From: Fuscovulum ytuae
GTDB taxonomy: Bacteria; Pseudomonadota; Alphaproteobacteria; Rhodobacterales; Rhodobacteraceae
Assembly: GCF_029953595.1 (NCBI RefSeq)
Contig: NZ_CP124535.1
Coordinates: 2,450,001-2,514,000 of the forward strand
Reading direction: 5' to 3'
DNA length: 64,000 nt
In this document: one piece after another, positions 25,191 to 33,478 of the stretch
Numbering within the stretch: the stretch's first letter is position 1
Layout: every line of letters starts with the position of its first letter
Translations under genes and position numbers: made by a program
The notes under the pieces: generated by a model
Databases searched by the model: none
What the model was told of the DNA's origin: nothing
Seen by the model: only the letters and a program-made list of their open reading frames with translations

Positions 25191-26626
25191 GCCCACACCA
25201 TCTGGCTGGATTTGATGTCGAGGTAATCCCGAATCCCTTCGATCCCGCCTTCACGACCCATGCCGGAATGGTTGGTTCCGCCGAACGGAGCCTCGCTTGC
25301 CGCCATCGCGAAAGAGTTGATCCCAACCATCCCCGCTTTCAGAGCCGAAACCGTCCGGCGAGCGCGGGCGGGGCTGGTGGTGAAGGCATAGGCCGACAGA
25401 CCCATGTCCGACGCATTGGCGCGCGAAAGCACCTCCTCCTCGGATGCAAAACGGGTGATCGCTGCGATGGGGCCGAAATTCTCGTCCGCCATGACGCCCA
25501 TCTCGTCGGTGCAGCCCGTCAGGACCGTGGGCGCAAAGAAATGGCCCGAGTTGAAGCCCTGCGCGCGAGTCCCGCCCGTAGCAACCTTTGCCCCGGCCGC
25601 GACGGCACCGGCCACGATCTTCTCCATCTCGGCCAGACGGCCGCCATTTATCAGCGGGCCCATCCCGACGCTCGGGTCCAGACCGTCACCCAGCTTGATC
25701 GCCTCCGCCCGCTTCACGAAGCCATCCACAAAGGCGTCGTGCAGGCTCTCATGCACATAGAAGCGGTCGCCGGTGACGCAGACCTGCCCCGCATTGGCGA
25801 ATTTCGTCGGCACGGCCACGTTCAGCGCGGCTTCCAGATCGGCATCGTCATAGACGATCACGGGGGCATTGCCGCCCAGTTCCATCGACACTTTCTTCAG
25901 CGTCGCCGCAGCATCGCGGATCATCTGCTGACCGACACGGGTTGACCCCGTCAACGACACCTTCCGCACCGACTTCGCCGCCATGAGCGGCGCATAGGTC
26001 GCCGCCGTTGGCCCGATGACCAGGTTGACTGCGCCGGCAGGCAGGGTCCCTGCACGGCAGCAGTCAACCATCACCATCGCCACGCCCGGCGTCTGCGACG
26101 ACGGACGGACGATGATGGAACAGCCCGCGGCAAGGGCGGGAGCCAACTTGCGTGCAATCAAGGCTGCGGGAAAATTCCACGCCGTGAAGGCCGCGACGAC
26201 CCCGACGGGTTCGTGGTGAATCTCGAACCGGCCACCCGGCACGCGGGACTCGACGATGCGGCCATAGATGCGGCGGGCCTCTTCGGCATACCAGCGGAAC
26301 TGGTCGATGCTCAGCGCCCACTCCCTCTGGGCCTGTGCGATGGGTTTGCCCGTCTCGGTTGCAATCATGCGGGCGGCTTCATCGGTCCGGCGGATCATCT
26401 CGTCCGCAATCCGGTGCAGAGCGTCTGCGCGATCGAATGCAGGCAATGCGCGGCATTTAGCGAGGCCCGCCTTCGCCGAGGCGATGGCCGCCTCTGTATC
26501 GACCACCGATGCGACCGGACACTCCCCGAGGGACTGTTCCGTGACAGGACTGAATACAGGCGATGTCGCGCCATCGGCGCTGCTACGCCACGCACCGTCG
26601 ATGAAGAGACCAAAATGGTCATACAT
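25187..26626 (-). CDS. NAD(P)-dependent aldehyde dehydrogenase
   Basis: 479 residues of the ALDH superfamily, succinate-semialdehyde dehydrogenase-like in length. Catalytic residues are Asn151 ('TAWNFP'), Glu249 ('SMELGGN') and Cys283 ('NAGQVCVTGDRFY'). It resembles the glutarate/succinate-semialdehyde group more than the IolA (methylmalonate-semialdehyde) group. It is the second gene of the operon, with a 1-nt overlap to iolG, and is followed by an aldolase gene, which suggests it oxidises the aldehyde made by that aldolase. Confidence 0.9.
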   Translation of the reverse strand: MYDHFGLFIDGAWRSSADGATSPVFSPVTEQSLGECPVASVVDTEAAIASAKAGLAKCRALPAFDRADALHRIADEMIRRTDEAARMIATETGKPIAQAQREWALSIDQFRWYAEEARRIYGRIVESRVPGGRFEIHHEPVGVVAAFTAWNFPAALIARKLAPALAAGCSIIVRPSSQTPGVAMVMVDCCRAGTLPAGAVNLVIGPTAATYAPLMAAKSVRKVSLTGSTRVGQQMIRDAAATLKKVSMELGGNAPVIVYDDADLEAALNVAVPTKFANAGQVCVTGDRFYVHESLHDAFVDGFVKRAEAIKLGDGLDPSVGMGPLINGGRLAEMEKIVAGAVAAGAKVATGGTRAQGFNSGHFFAPTVLTGCTDEMGVMADENFGPIAAITRFASEEEVLSRANASDMGLSAYAFTTSPARARRTVSALKAGMVGINSFAMAASEAPFGGTNHSGMGREGGIEGIRDYLDIKSSQMVWA

Positions 26627-27633
26627 CAGTTCATCTCCCCGACCGAAACGACACGGCCTTCTTTGATGGATTTCAGCGCGGCCTCGGCCAGAACAAGCGC
26701 CAGACGCCCGTCCTCGAAACCGACCGAAGGGGCGCGACCGGCCTCCACCGCCTCCACGAACTCCGAAATCTCGGCATCGAAAGCTTCGCGGTAGCGTTCG
26801 ATGAAGAAATTCAGCAGGGGTTCGGCGCGGTCGGTGAAATCTGCCGTGTGCAGCGTCATCTCGTGCGGGCGGCGGTTTTCGGAAAGCGCCATCCCCTTTG
26901 TGCCCAGAGCCTCAACCCGTTGGTCGTAGCCATAGACCGCCTGACGCGAGTTGTTGATGATAGCCTGCTTCCCGCTGACAGTCTTCAGGACGACTGTAAC
27001 CGTGTCGTAGTCGCCGAGCTTGTCCATCAGCGCAGGATCGACGAGGCGCGATCCCGTCGCGAAGACCTCGGTCACTTCCTCCCCCAGAATGAACCGCGCC
27101 ATATCGAGATCATGGATCGTCATATCCCGCAGTATCCCTCCAGAGACGGCGGTATAGGCGGGCGGCGGCATGCCGGGGTCGCGCGAGGTGATGACGACCT
27201 GGTGCAACTCGCCGATGTCGCCCGCCTCGATGGCCTTGCGGACGGCGGCATGGCCGGGGTCGAAACGGCGCACGAACCCCAGCTGGATAGCGACCTTCGT
27301 TCCTGCAATGGTCGTTGCACAACGGTTCACACGATCAAGGCTCAGGTCGATCGGCTTTTCGCAAAGCACTGGCTTGCCCGCCGCAACGGCCATTTCCAGA
27401 AGGTCCGCATGCGTATCGGTCGCCGTAGCGATCAAGACGGCATCGACGTCCTTCGCCGCGAAAACCGCCTCGGCGGAACCGAAAACCTGTGCGCCAGTTT
27501 TGGTGGAAACTGCTTCTGCAGCAGGAGCATAGATGTCAAAGACACCGGCCAGAGTGGCGCGCGGATGCGCTGCAATGTTGTTCGCGTGCATCACGCCAAT
27601 GCGCCCGCAGCCGAGCACAGCGATCCGGATCAT
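26626..27633 (-). CDS. iolG: Inositol 2-dehydrogenase (Gfo/Idh/MocA family)
   Basis: 335 residues with 'AVLGCGRIGVMHANNI' (5-20), Lys93 in 'CEKPIDLSL' and Asp170-x3-His174 in 'LRDMTIHDLDMARF', the IolG catalytic set. It should oxidise myo-inositol or a stereoisomer to an inosose. It heads the seven-gene minus-strand operon and is divergent from iolD/iolE, which act on the inosose. A GGGAGGAATGAG stretch precedes ATG 27633. It is very similar to the paralogue at 36242. Confidence 0.9.
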   Translation of the reverse strand: MIRIAVLGCGRIGVMHANNIAAHPRATLAGVFDIYAPAAEAVSTKTGAQVFGSAEAVFAAKDVDAVLIATATDTHADLLEMAVAAGKPVLCEKPIDLSLDRVNRCATTIAGTKVAIQLGFVRRFDPGHAAVRKAIEAGDIGELHQVVITSRDPGMPPPAYTAVSGGILRDMTIHDLDMARFILGEEVTEVFATGSRLVDPALMDKLGDYDTVTVVLKTVSGKQAIINNSRQAVYGYDQRVEALGTKGMALSENRRPHEMTLHTADFTDRAEPLLNFFIERYREAFDAEISEFVEAVEAGRAPSVGFEDGRLALVLAEAALKSIKEGRVVSVGEMN

Positions 27634-27654
27634 CTCATTCCTCCCGATTCAGTA

Positions 27655-27675
27655 ATTGCAATACTCATTGCGTTA
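27655..27675. promoter_or_regulatory. ATTGCAAT/ATTGCG operator-like sites in the iolG-iolD divergent promoter
   Basis: ATTGCAAT (27655-27662) and ATTGCGTT (27667-27674) lie between the divergent iolG and iolD genes. The TTGCRW half-site also occurs near the second iolG/SDR module and upstream of both RpiR-type genes, so these sites are candidate RpiR operators. TTGTCA at 27684 may be the -35 box of iolD, but no good -10 box is visible. Confidence 0.5.
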
Positions 27676-27740
27676 AACACCTATTGTCAACATGTAATGC
27701 GCGCGATTATGGTCGCATCGCATTGAGGGAGGAGGACTTC

Positions 27741-29612
27741 ATGGAACACTCGACGATTCGCCTGACCATGGCCCAGGCGCTGGTGCGTTGGCTCACGGTG
27801 CAGTTCACCGAAATCGACGGTCAGCGGGTCCCGCTCTTCGGCGGCGTCTTCGGTATCTTCGGCCACGGCAACGTAACCTGCCTGTCCGAGGCGCTGGAGG
27901 CCGTTCAGGACACTCTACCGACATGGCGTGGCCAGAACGAGCAATCCATGGCCCTTGCCGCCATCGGCTTTGCCAAGGCCAAACGTCGGCGGCAGATCAT
28001 GATCGCCACCTCCTCGATCGGACCGGGCGCACTGAACATGGTCACGGCCGCAGGCACCGCCCATGCGAACCGTCTGCCAGTCCTGCTGATCGCGGGAGAC
28101 ACCTTCGCCAACCGCACCCCCGATCCGGTGCTTCAACAGGTCGAACACTTCGGCAATCCCACCATCACGGTGAATGACGCTTTCAAGGCCGTCACACGCT
28201 ACTGGGACCGCATCACCCTGCCGGAACAGATCATCTCATCGCTTCCGCAGGCGGTGGGAGCGATGCTCGACCCTGCAGATTGCGGCCCCGCATTCATCGG
28301 CCTTTGCCAGGACACACAGGAAATCGCCTTCGACTATCCGGTCGAATTCTTCGAACCCCGCGTCTGGGCCATCCCGCGCCCGCGCCCCGACCGCCGCACG
28401 ATTGCCGATGCCGCGACGCTCCTTAAGACCGCCAAGAAGCCGCTCATCATCGCGGGCGGCGGTGTGCGCTACTCTGGCGCAGAGGCCGCGGTCGCCAAAT
28501 TCGCAGCCGAACGCGGAATTCCGGTTGTGGAGACGATCGCGGGCAAAGGCGGTCTCACCCACCACCATCCCGTCCACGCGGGCCCCATCGGCATCATCGG
28601 CTCCACCTCGGCAAACACCCTCGCGGCCGAGGCAGACGTCATCCTCGCCATCGGAACGCGACTGCAGGATTTCACGACCGGATCCTGGACAGCTTTCGCA
28701 CGTGATGCCCGCTTCATCTCGATCAACGCAGCCCGTTTTGACGCGCTTAAGCACCGAGCTCTTGCCGTGGTGGGCGACGCACTGGAATCCGTCGACGAAC
28801 TCGACGCGGCGCTTGGCGCGTGGAAAGCACCTGCGGGCCATCTGCCGCGCGCCAAGGAGCTGTTCAAGGAATGGGACGCCCTTCTGGACCGCCACCAGAC
28901 CCCGACGAACACGCCCATCCCGACCTATGCGCAGGTCGTCAACGTGGTGAACGGCGCGGCGGGCGAAAGGGACACGCTGATCGCCGCAGCCGGGGGGATC
29001 CCCGGTGAGGTCGCCAAGGGCTGGCGCGTCAAGGCTCCGAACACCTTCGACCTCGAATTCGGCTTCTCCTGCATGGGATACGAAATCGCAGCGGGCTGGG
29101 GTTGCGCCATGGCGCAGGAAGGTCCCGGCGCGGTCGGCGGCACGCCCATCGTCATGCTTGGTGACGGCACCTACATGATGATGAACTCAGACATCTACTC
29201 GACCGTCCTTTCGGGCCACAAGATGATCGTCGTGGTCTGCGACAATGGCGGCTATGCGGTCATCAGCCGCCTCCAGCAGTTCAAGGGCGTCCCCGGGTTC
29301 AACAACCTTCTCAAGGACTGCCGCATCCAGAACCGCGAGAACCCGCTGCACGTCGACTTCGCCAAGCATGCAGAATCGATGGGCGCAGCGGCGCGCCATT
29401 GCGAAAGCCTTGCCGATCTGGAATCCGCGCTTGAGTGGGCCAAAGGCAACGACCGCACCACCGTCATTTCCATCGTGACCGACGCCCATTCCTGGGTGCC
29501 CGGCGATGCCGACTGGGATGTCGGCGTGCCGGAAATTTCTGACCGCGAAAGCGTGCAGAAGGCGCGCGCCCACCAGCAAGAAATCCGCGCAAAACAGCGC
29601 GTTGGAGTGTGA
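27741..29612 (+). CDS. iolD: 3D-(3,5/4)-trihydroxycyclohexane-1,2-dione hydrolase
   Basis: This 623-residue thiamine-diphosphate enzyme hydrolytically opens the trione ring of the inositol pathway. Visible are the activating Glu67 ('RGQNEQSMALAAIGFAKA'), a central domain ('KPLIIAGGGVRYSGAEAAVAKF', read from 'KPLIIAGGGV') and the ThDP/Mg motif starting GDG (474-476) and ending at Asn502 ('VVCDN'). The full length matches IolD (about 620-640). ATG 27741 follows a GGGAGGAGG ribosome-binding site. iolE follows 8 nt later. No iolB or iolC gene, which would handle the product, is present in the window. Confidence 0.93.
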   Translation: MEHSTIRLTMAQALVRWLTVQFTEIDGQRVPLFGGVFGIFGHGNVTCLSEALEAVQDTLPTWRGQNEQSMALAAIGFAKAKRRRQIMIATSSIGPGALNMVTAAGTAHANRLPVLLIAGDTFANRTPDPVLQQVEHFGNPTITVNDAFKAVTRYWDRITLPEQIISSLPQAVGAMLDPADCGPAFIGLCQDTQEIAFDYPVEFFEPRVWAIPRPRPDRRTIADAATLLKTAKKPLIIAGGGVRYSGAEAAVAKFAAERGIPVVETIAGKGGLTHHHPVHAGPIGIIGSTSANTLAAEADVILAIGTRLQDFTTGSWTAFARDARFISINAARFDALKHRALAVVGDALESVDELDAALGAWKAPAGHLPRAKELFKEWDALLDRHQTPTNTPIPTYAQVVNVVNGAAGERDTLIAAAGGIPGEVAKGWRVKAPNTFDLEFGFSCMGYEIAAGWGCAMAQEGPGAVGGTPIVMLGDGTYMMMNSDIYSTVLSGHKMIVVVCDNGGYAVISRLQQFKGVPGFNNLLKDCRIQNRENPLHVDFAKHAESMGAAARHCESLADLESALEWAKGNDRTTVISIVTDAHSWVPGDADWDVGVPEISDRESVQKARAHQQEIRAKQRVGV

Positions 29613-29620
29613 GAAGACAA

Positions 29621-30514
29621 ATGAAAGCCAAACTCGGTATCGCCCCGATCGCCTGGTGGAACGACGACCTCGCCGAACTGTCGGACGACGTCAGCCTTGA
29701 GGAATGCCTGCGTCAAGCGTCGATGGCAGGCTTCACCGGCATGGAAACGGGTCGCCGCTTCCCGATGGATATGGCCGAACTCGGGCCCATCCTGCAACGC
29801 TTCGGCATCTCTGTCTGCGGCGGCTGGTTCTCCGGCCTCCTTCTCGATGGCGACATCGAGGTGGAGAAGGACCGCATCGCCCAGCAGATGGCCTTCTTCA
29901 AGGCGGCCAAGGCCCCCTGCATCGTGTATGGCGAAACCGCGCGGTCTGTGCAGGGCATCAAATCGGCCCCGCTCGCGACGAAGCCGAAACTGACCGAGGC
30001 AGAGACCGCCGCTTATGGCCGCAAGATCAGCGACTTCGCCGACTGGTGCGCCAAGGAAGGCATGCCGATCAGCTACCACCACCACATGGCGGCGGCGATC
30101 GAGACCGAGGCCGAAGTCGACCTCTTCATGAAGCACTCCTCTGTTCCGCTTCTCTTCGATGCGGGCCACATGGCCTTTGCTGGCGGTGACAATCTGCGCG
30201 TGATCGAAAACCACTGGAAGCGGATCACACATGTTCACACCAAGGACATCCGCAGTCCCGTCGTCGACGGCCTTGACCGAACGCAGGAGTCCTTCCTCGA
30301 CGCTGTCGTGAAAGGTGCCTTCACCGTTCCGGGCGACGGCTCGCTCGACTTCGAAGCCATCGTCAAGGCGCTCGCGGCCAAGGGTTACGAAGGCTGGTTC
30401 GTGGTCGAGGCCGAGCAGGATCCCAAGGTCTCGCCCCCGCTCGAAATGGCGATCAAGGGCCATAAGGAACTGATGCGCGTCATGTCCGCTGCAGGCTACG
30501 AGGTCGTGCAATGA
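29621..30514 (+). CDS. iolE: Myo-inosose-2 dehydratase
   Basis: 297 residues, a TIM-barrel dehydratase that converts 2-keto-myo-inositol to the diketone used by IolD. Typical stretches are 'LGIAPIAWWNDDLAELSDDV' (start), 'GFTGMETGRRFP', 'GMPISYHHHMAAAIETEAEV', 'LFDAGHMAFAGGD' and 'RITHVHTKDIR', with the metal-binding Glu/Asp/His residues. It lies between iolD and the SDR gene, whose ATG overlaps the iolE stop by 4 nt. ATG 29621 is preceded by GAGAAG. Confidence 0.92.
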   Translation: MKAKLGIAPIAWWNDDLAELSDDVSLEECLRQASMAGFTGMETGRRFPMDMAELGPILQRFGISVCGGWFSGLLLDGDIEVEKDRIAQQMAFFKAAKAPCIVYGETARSVQGIKSAPLATKPKLTEAETAAYGRKISDFADWCAKEGMPISYHHHMAAAIETEAEVDLFMKHSSVPLLFDAGHMAFAGGDNLRVIENHWKRITHVHTKDIRSPVVDGLDRTQESFLDAVVKGAFTVPGDGSLDFEAIVKALAAKGYEGWFVVEAEQDPKVSPPLEMAIKGHKELMRVMSAAGYEVVQ

Positions 30515-31326
30515 ACCGGATGGACGGCAAGATCTGTGTCGTCACGGGCGCGACGCAGGGCTTGGGCGCGGCCATCGCCCGCCGCCTTGCTGCGGCAGGT
30601 GCCGCCGGGATCGTCATCACGGGCCGCAACGCGGATCGCGGGTCCCATGTGGCCCGCGAGATCGCCGAGGCACATGGGATCTGGGCGCACTTCCTGAAGG
30701 CGGACTTCGGTCAGATTGAGGACTGCCGGATGGTCATCGCAGAAACGGATCGGCTGTTTGGCCGGATCGACGTTTTGGTGAATGCGGGCGCATCCACGGC
30801 GCGCGGGACTATCGTTGACACAACGCCCGAAACCTTCGACGCCCTCTTCTCCACCAATGTGCGGGGCCCATACTTCCTGATGCAGGAAGCTATCAAGCTG
30901 ATGATCGCTAAGGGCATCGAAGGGGCGATCTGCAACATCGGCTCGATCTCGGCCCTCGCCGGGCAACCATTCATCAACGCCTATTGCGCGTCGAAGGGGG
31001 CGTTGACCACGCTCACTGCCAACACCGCCTTCTCGGTGATGGCGAACCGCATCCGCGTGAACCAGCTGAACGTCGGCTGGATGGCATCCGACCACGAGCG
31101 TGAAATCCAGGCCGAAGGCGGCGATCCCAACTGGGAAGCGAAGGCTGCAGCTTCCCTGCCCTTCGGCCGTCTTGTGGACCCAAACGAAGCGGCCCGCGCG
31201 GTGAACTTCCTCGTCTCGGACGATGCGGGATTGATGACCGGTGCCATCGTCAATTTCGACCAGTCGGTCTGGGGCGCAGTGGCCGCAGGCATGCCGGTTC
31301 CAGACGGTCCGATGAAACTTGCCTGA
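30511..31326 (+). CDS. SDR family oxidoreductase (cyclitol/sugar dehydrogenase type)
   Basis: 271 residues of the classical short-chain dehydrogenase fold: cofactor motif TGATQGLG (12-19), catalytic Ser145, Tyr158 and Lys162 ('YCASK'). The C-terminal 'GAIVNFDQSVWGA' is shared with the SDR at 37400-38218. The 4-nt overlap with iolE makes it part of the iolDE operon. It probably oxidises or reduces an inositol stereoisomer or related sugar hydroxyl, feeding the IolE/IolD steps; the substrate is unknown. Confidence 0.88.
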   Translation: MNRMDGKICVVTGATQGLGAAIARRLAAAGAAGIVITGRNADRGSHVAREIAEAHGIWAHFLKADFGQIEDCRMVIAETDRLFGRIDVLVNAGASTARGTIVDTTPETFDALFSTNVRGPYFLMQEAIKLMIAKGIEGAICNIGSISALAGQPFINAYCASKGALTTLTANTAFSVMANRIRVNQLNVGWMASDHEREIQAEGGDPNWEAKAAASLPFGRLVDPNEAARAVNFLVSDDAGLMTGAIVNFDQSVWGAVAAGMPVPDGPMKLA

Positions 31327-31358
31327 GCGAAGTCTGGGAGCGCACCGCGCCCCCTATT

Positions 31359-32225
31359 TCATGGTCCCGTGACCACTGGGATGCGCGGATCGCTGCTGTT
31401 CTTCTGAAGCCGCGACGCCAGAGCCACGCACAAGGCCTGCGCCAGACACATCGGCGCGGCAAGCGAGCGCGAGAAGGTGTATTCATGCTCCGGCACGGCA
31501 AAGAGCACCTTCGCCAGCTTGGCATAGGGCGACAGCGTGCTGTCAGTGATCGCCACGATCGGCACCCCGCGCCCCGCCGTCTCTTCCGCCACGTTGACCA
31601 CTTCCGTGGCATAGAACCGGAACGACACGACGAAAAGCAGATCGGTCGGCCGCGACACCTTCGCCATATGCGTCGCCAACCCACCGCCCGGATCCAGAAG
31701 CACCGTGCGCTTCCCGAGCATGGTCAGCACATACCGCAGCAATTCCACCACGGGCGCAGATCGCAATTGCCCGATCAGGTAGATCGTGTCCGCCTTCTCC
31801 ATCAGTTCCGCAGCCGCCACAAGATCGGCAGCCTGCATGTTCGACAAGAGATCCTGAAGCGACGCCACATCCCGAGTCACAAGGTCGGCAAGGAATCCGA
31901 GCTCCCCTTCCTTCGCGCCCCCGAGCTCGGCCTCCAAGGCCCGCACCCGCGCATCGAACCCCGGTGCCGCCGTCGACAGTCGACGCTGGAAGACGGCCTG
32001 AAGCTCTTTGAACCCCTTGTATCCGAGGGATTGTGCATAGCGGACAAAGCTGGATGCATGGATCCCACATTTCGCCCCGATGGCATTTACCGAGAGCACA
32101 GCCACGTCGTTCGGGTTCTGCGTCAGATAAAGAGCGATCCTTTGGTAGGATTTGCTCATGTCATCATAGCGATCATGGATCAGCTTGATCAGCTCTTCAT
32201 AGCTCTCGGGCGGACGGTAGGACAT
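31359..32225 (-). CDS. RpiR-family transcriptional regulator with SIS domain
   Basis: 288 residues: N-terminal HTH_6 domain (about 1-80; 'AVLSVNAIGAKCGIHASSFV' and 'RYAQSLGYKGFKELQ') and a C-terminal SIS sugar-phosphate-binding domain (about 125-265; 'DTIYLIGQLRSAPVVELL', 'DLLFVVSFRFYATEVV', 'GVPIVAITDS'). It is convergent with the iolDE-SDR operon and most likely controls it together with the divergent iolG operon, sensing a phosphorylated or keto intermediate. TTTGTCAATTT and TTTGCAA lie upstream, suggesting autoregulation. Confidence 0.92.
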   Translation of the reverse strand: MSYRPPESYEELIKLIHDRYDDMSKSYQRIALYLTQNPNDVAVLSVNAIGAKCGIHASSFVRYAQSLGYKGFKELQAVFQRRLSTAAPGFDARVRALEAELGGAKEGELGFLADLVTRDVASLQDLLSNMQAADLVAAAELMEKADTIYLIGQLRSAPVVELLRYVLTMLGKRTVLLDPGGGLATHMAKVSRPTDLLFVVSFRFYATEVVNVAEETAGRGVPIVAITDSTLSPYAKLAKVLFAVPEHEYTFSRSLAAPMCLAQALCVALASRLQKNSSDPRIPVVTGP

Positions 32226-32287
32226 GGACGGCTTCCTTCATCGCGGACATCTTCCCGCTGCCTTCCCATCGAGCACGCCGCACCGAA

Positions 32288-32307
32288 GTTTGTCAATTTG
32301 TTTGCAA
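32288..32307. promoter_or_regulatory. TTTGTCAATTT/TTGCAA site upstream of the RpiR gene
   Basis: The sequence TTTGTCAATTT at about 32289-32299 is followed by TTGCAA at 32302-32307. The same two elements occur in front of the XylF-like gene (20352-20386). Further on, the 14-mer CATTGCCAAAGCAG near 32368 is shared exactly with the segment starting near 20401, so the two promoter regions look related. Confidence 0.45.
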
Positions 32308-32434
32308 TGCATGGAATGGTGCACTTGGCGCGCGGCGCGTCGAGGGGCGTTTTAGGACGGGAGTTGTCATTGCCAAAGCAGCGTGCCGCCATTCCCTACA
32401 AATGGCGACACATTGCCTTTCCCCAGACTCCACC

Positions 32435-33478
32435 TCAGGTGCGGGTGCGCACGCCGCTCGACCGACGGCTGGCCACGGTGGTTAATACCGCCGCCACGAT
32501 GATCACGGCACCCGTCGATGCTTGCACGTAGAAGGATGGCACCTGCGCCAGCGTCAACAGGTTGTTGATCACGCCGATCAGCAGCACGCCGCTGACAAGG
32601 CCAACCATCGTGCCGCGCCCACCTCCAAGGCTTACACCCCCGATCACAGCCGCCGCGAAGGCCGAGAAGATGATGCCTTGCCCTTGGGTAGTCACCGCCG
32701 AGTCCAAGCGCCCCGTCATCAGCACTCCTGCCAGACCGGCCAGAAGCCCGGCATAGACAAAGGCCGACCAGATCACGCGATCGACGTTGATACCTGCCGC
32801 CCGCGCAGCATCCTCGTTTCCGCCGATCGCGTAAAGCGCGCGGCCATAGCGGTGGTATTTGAACACCAGACCGATGGCGACCGCGACGATCGCGAAGACA
32901 AGGACAGACACCGGAAGCCCGAACAACTTGGCCGATCCGAGGTATGTCAGCGCAGGGCCGGGGGAATAGATCGACCGCCCGTTCGATACGATCAGCACGC
33001 CACCGCGCAGCAGGACCAGCAGGCCCAGCGTCGAGATAAAGGGGTTCAGCCCGATACGCACGACCATGAAGCCGTTGAAGTAGCCGATCAACCCCGCCGT
33101 TCCCAAGGCAACGACAAGCCCCATCCACGACGGCAACTCAAGCCCGAGGCCGCCTGCGGCAACCGGCACAAGGCAGACCGCCGCCAACATCGGCGCAAAC
33201 CCGACGATCCCTTCGAGCGAGAGGTCGAGCCGCCCGATCAGAACGACAAAGGTAAGCCCGATGGTGGTCAGACCAAGCACACTGACCTGTTCTAGGATGT
33301 TGATCAGGTTGATGCCTGTGGCAAAGTTCGGCGCGACAATCGCACCCACAAGCACCAGAAGGGCCAACACCGGATACATGGTGTAACCGCCCGAGACAAA
33401 GGCGCTGCCAAAGGCCGAAAGCTGGGACCGACCGGCCTTCTGGCCAGCTTTTGCCTTATCTGTCATCGCATCGCTCAT
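32435..33478 (-). CDS. Sugar ABC transporter permease (RbsC type)
   Basis: 347 residues, a hydrophobic BPD_transp_2 protein. Signature stretches are 'TIGLTFVVLIGRLDLSLEGI', 'FNGFMVVRIGLNPFISTLG' and 'YAIGGNEDAARAAGINVDRV'. The ATG overlaps the ATPase gene's stop by 4 nt. It is the third gene of the binding protein-ATPase-permease operon that starts at 36039. The cargo is unknown; the neighbouring iolG/SDR pair suggests a cyclitol or sugar alcohol. Confidence 0.9.
   Translation of the reverse strand: MSDAMTDKAKAGQKAGRSQLSAFGSAFVSGGYTMYPVLALLVLVGAIVAPNFATGINLINILEQVSVLGLTTIGLTFVVLIGRLDLSLEGIVGFAPMLAAVCLVPVAAGGLGLELPSWMGLVVALGTAGLIGYFNGFMVVRIGLNPFISTLGLLVLLRGGVLIVSNGRSIYSPGPALTYLGSAKLFGLPVSVLVFAIVAVAIGLVFKYHRYGRALYAIGGNEDAARAAGINVDRVIWSAFVYAGLLAGLAGVLMTGRLDSAVTTQGQGIIFSAFAAAVIGGVSLGGGRGTMVGLVSGVLLIGVINNLLTLAQVPSFYVQASTGAVIIVAAVLTTVASRRSSGVRTRT

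Noticed and set aside
25187-26626. Annotation as iolA (methylmalonate-semialdehyde dehydrogenase)
   Set aside because: Sequence pattern and length are nearer to succinate/glutarate-semialdehyde dehydrogenases, and neighbours are aldolase-type.
27684-27710. Sigma-70 promoter for iolD (TTGTCA with GATTAT or TTATGG)
   Set aside because: Spacing or -10 match is poor; only the operator-like sites are reported.
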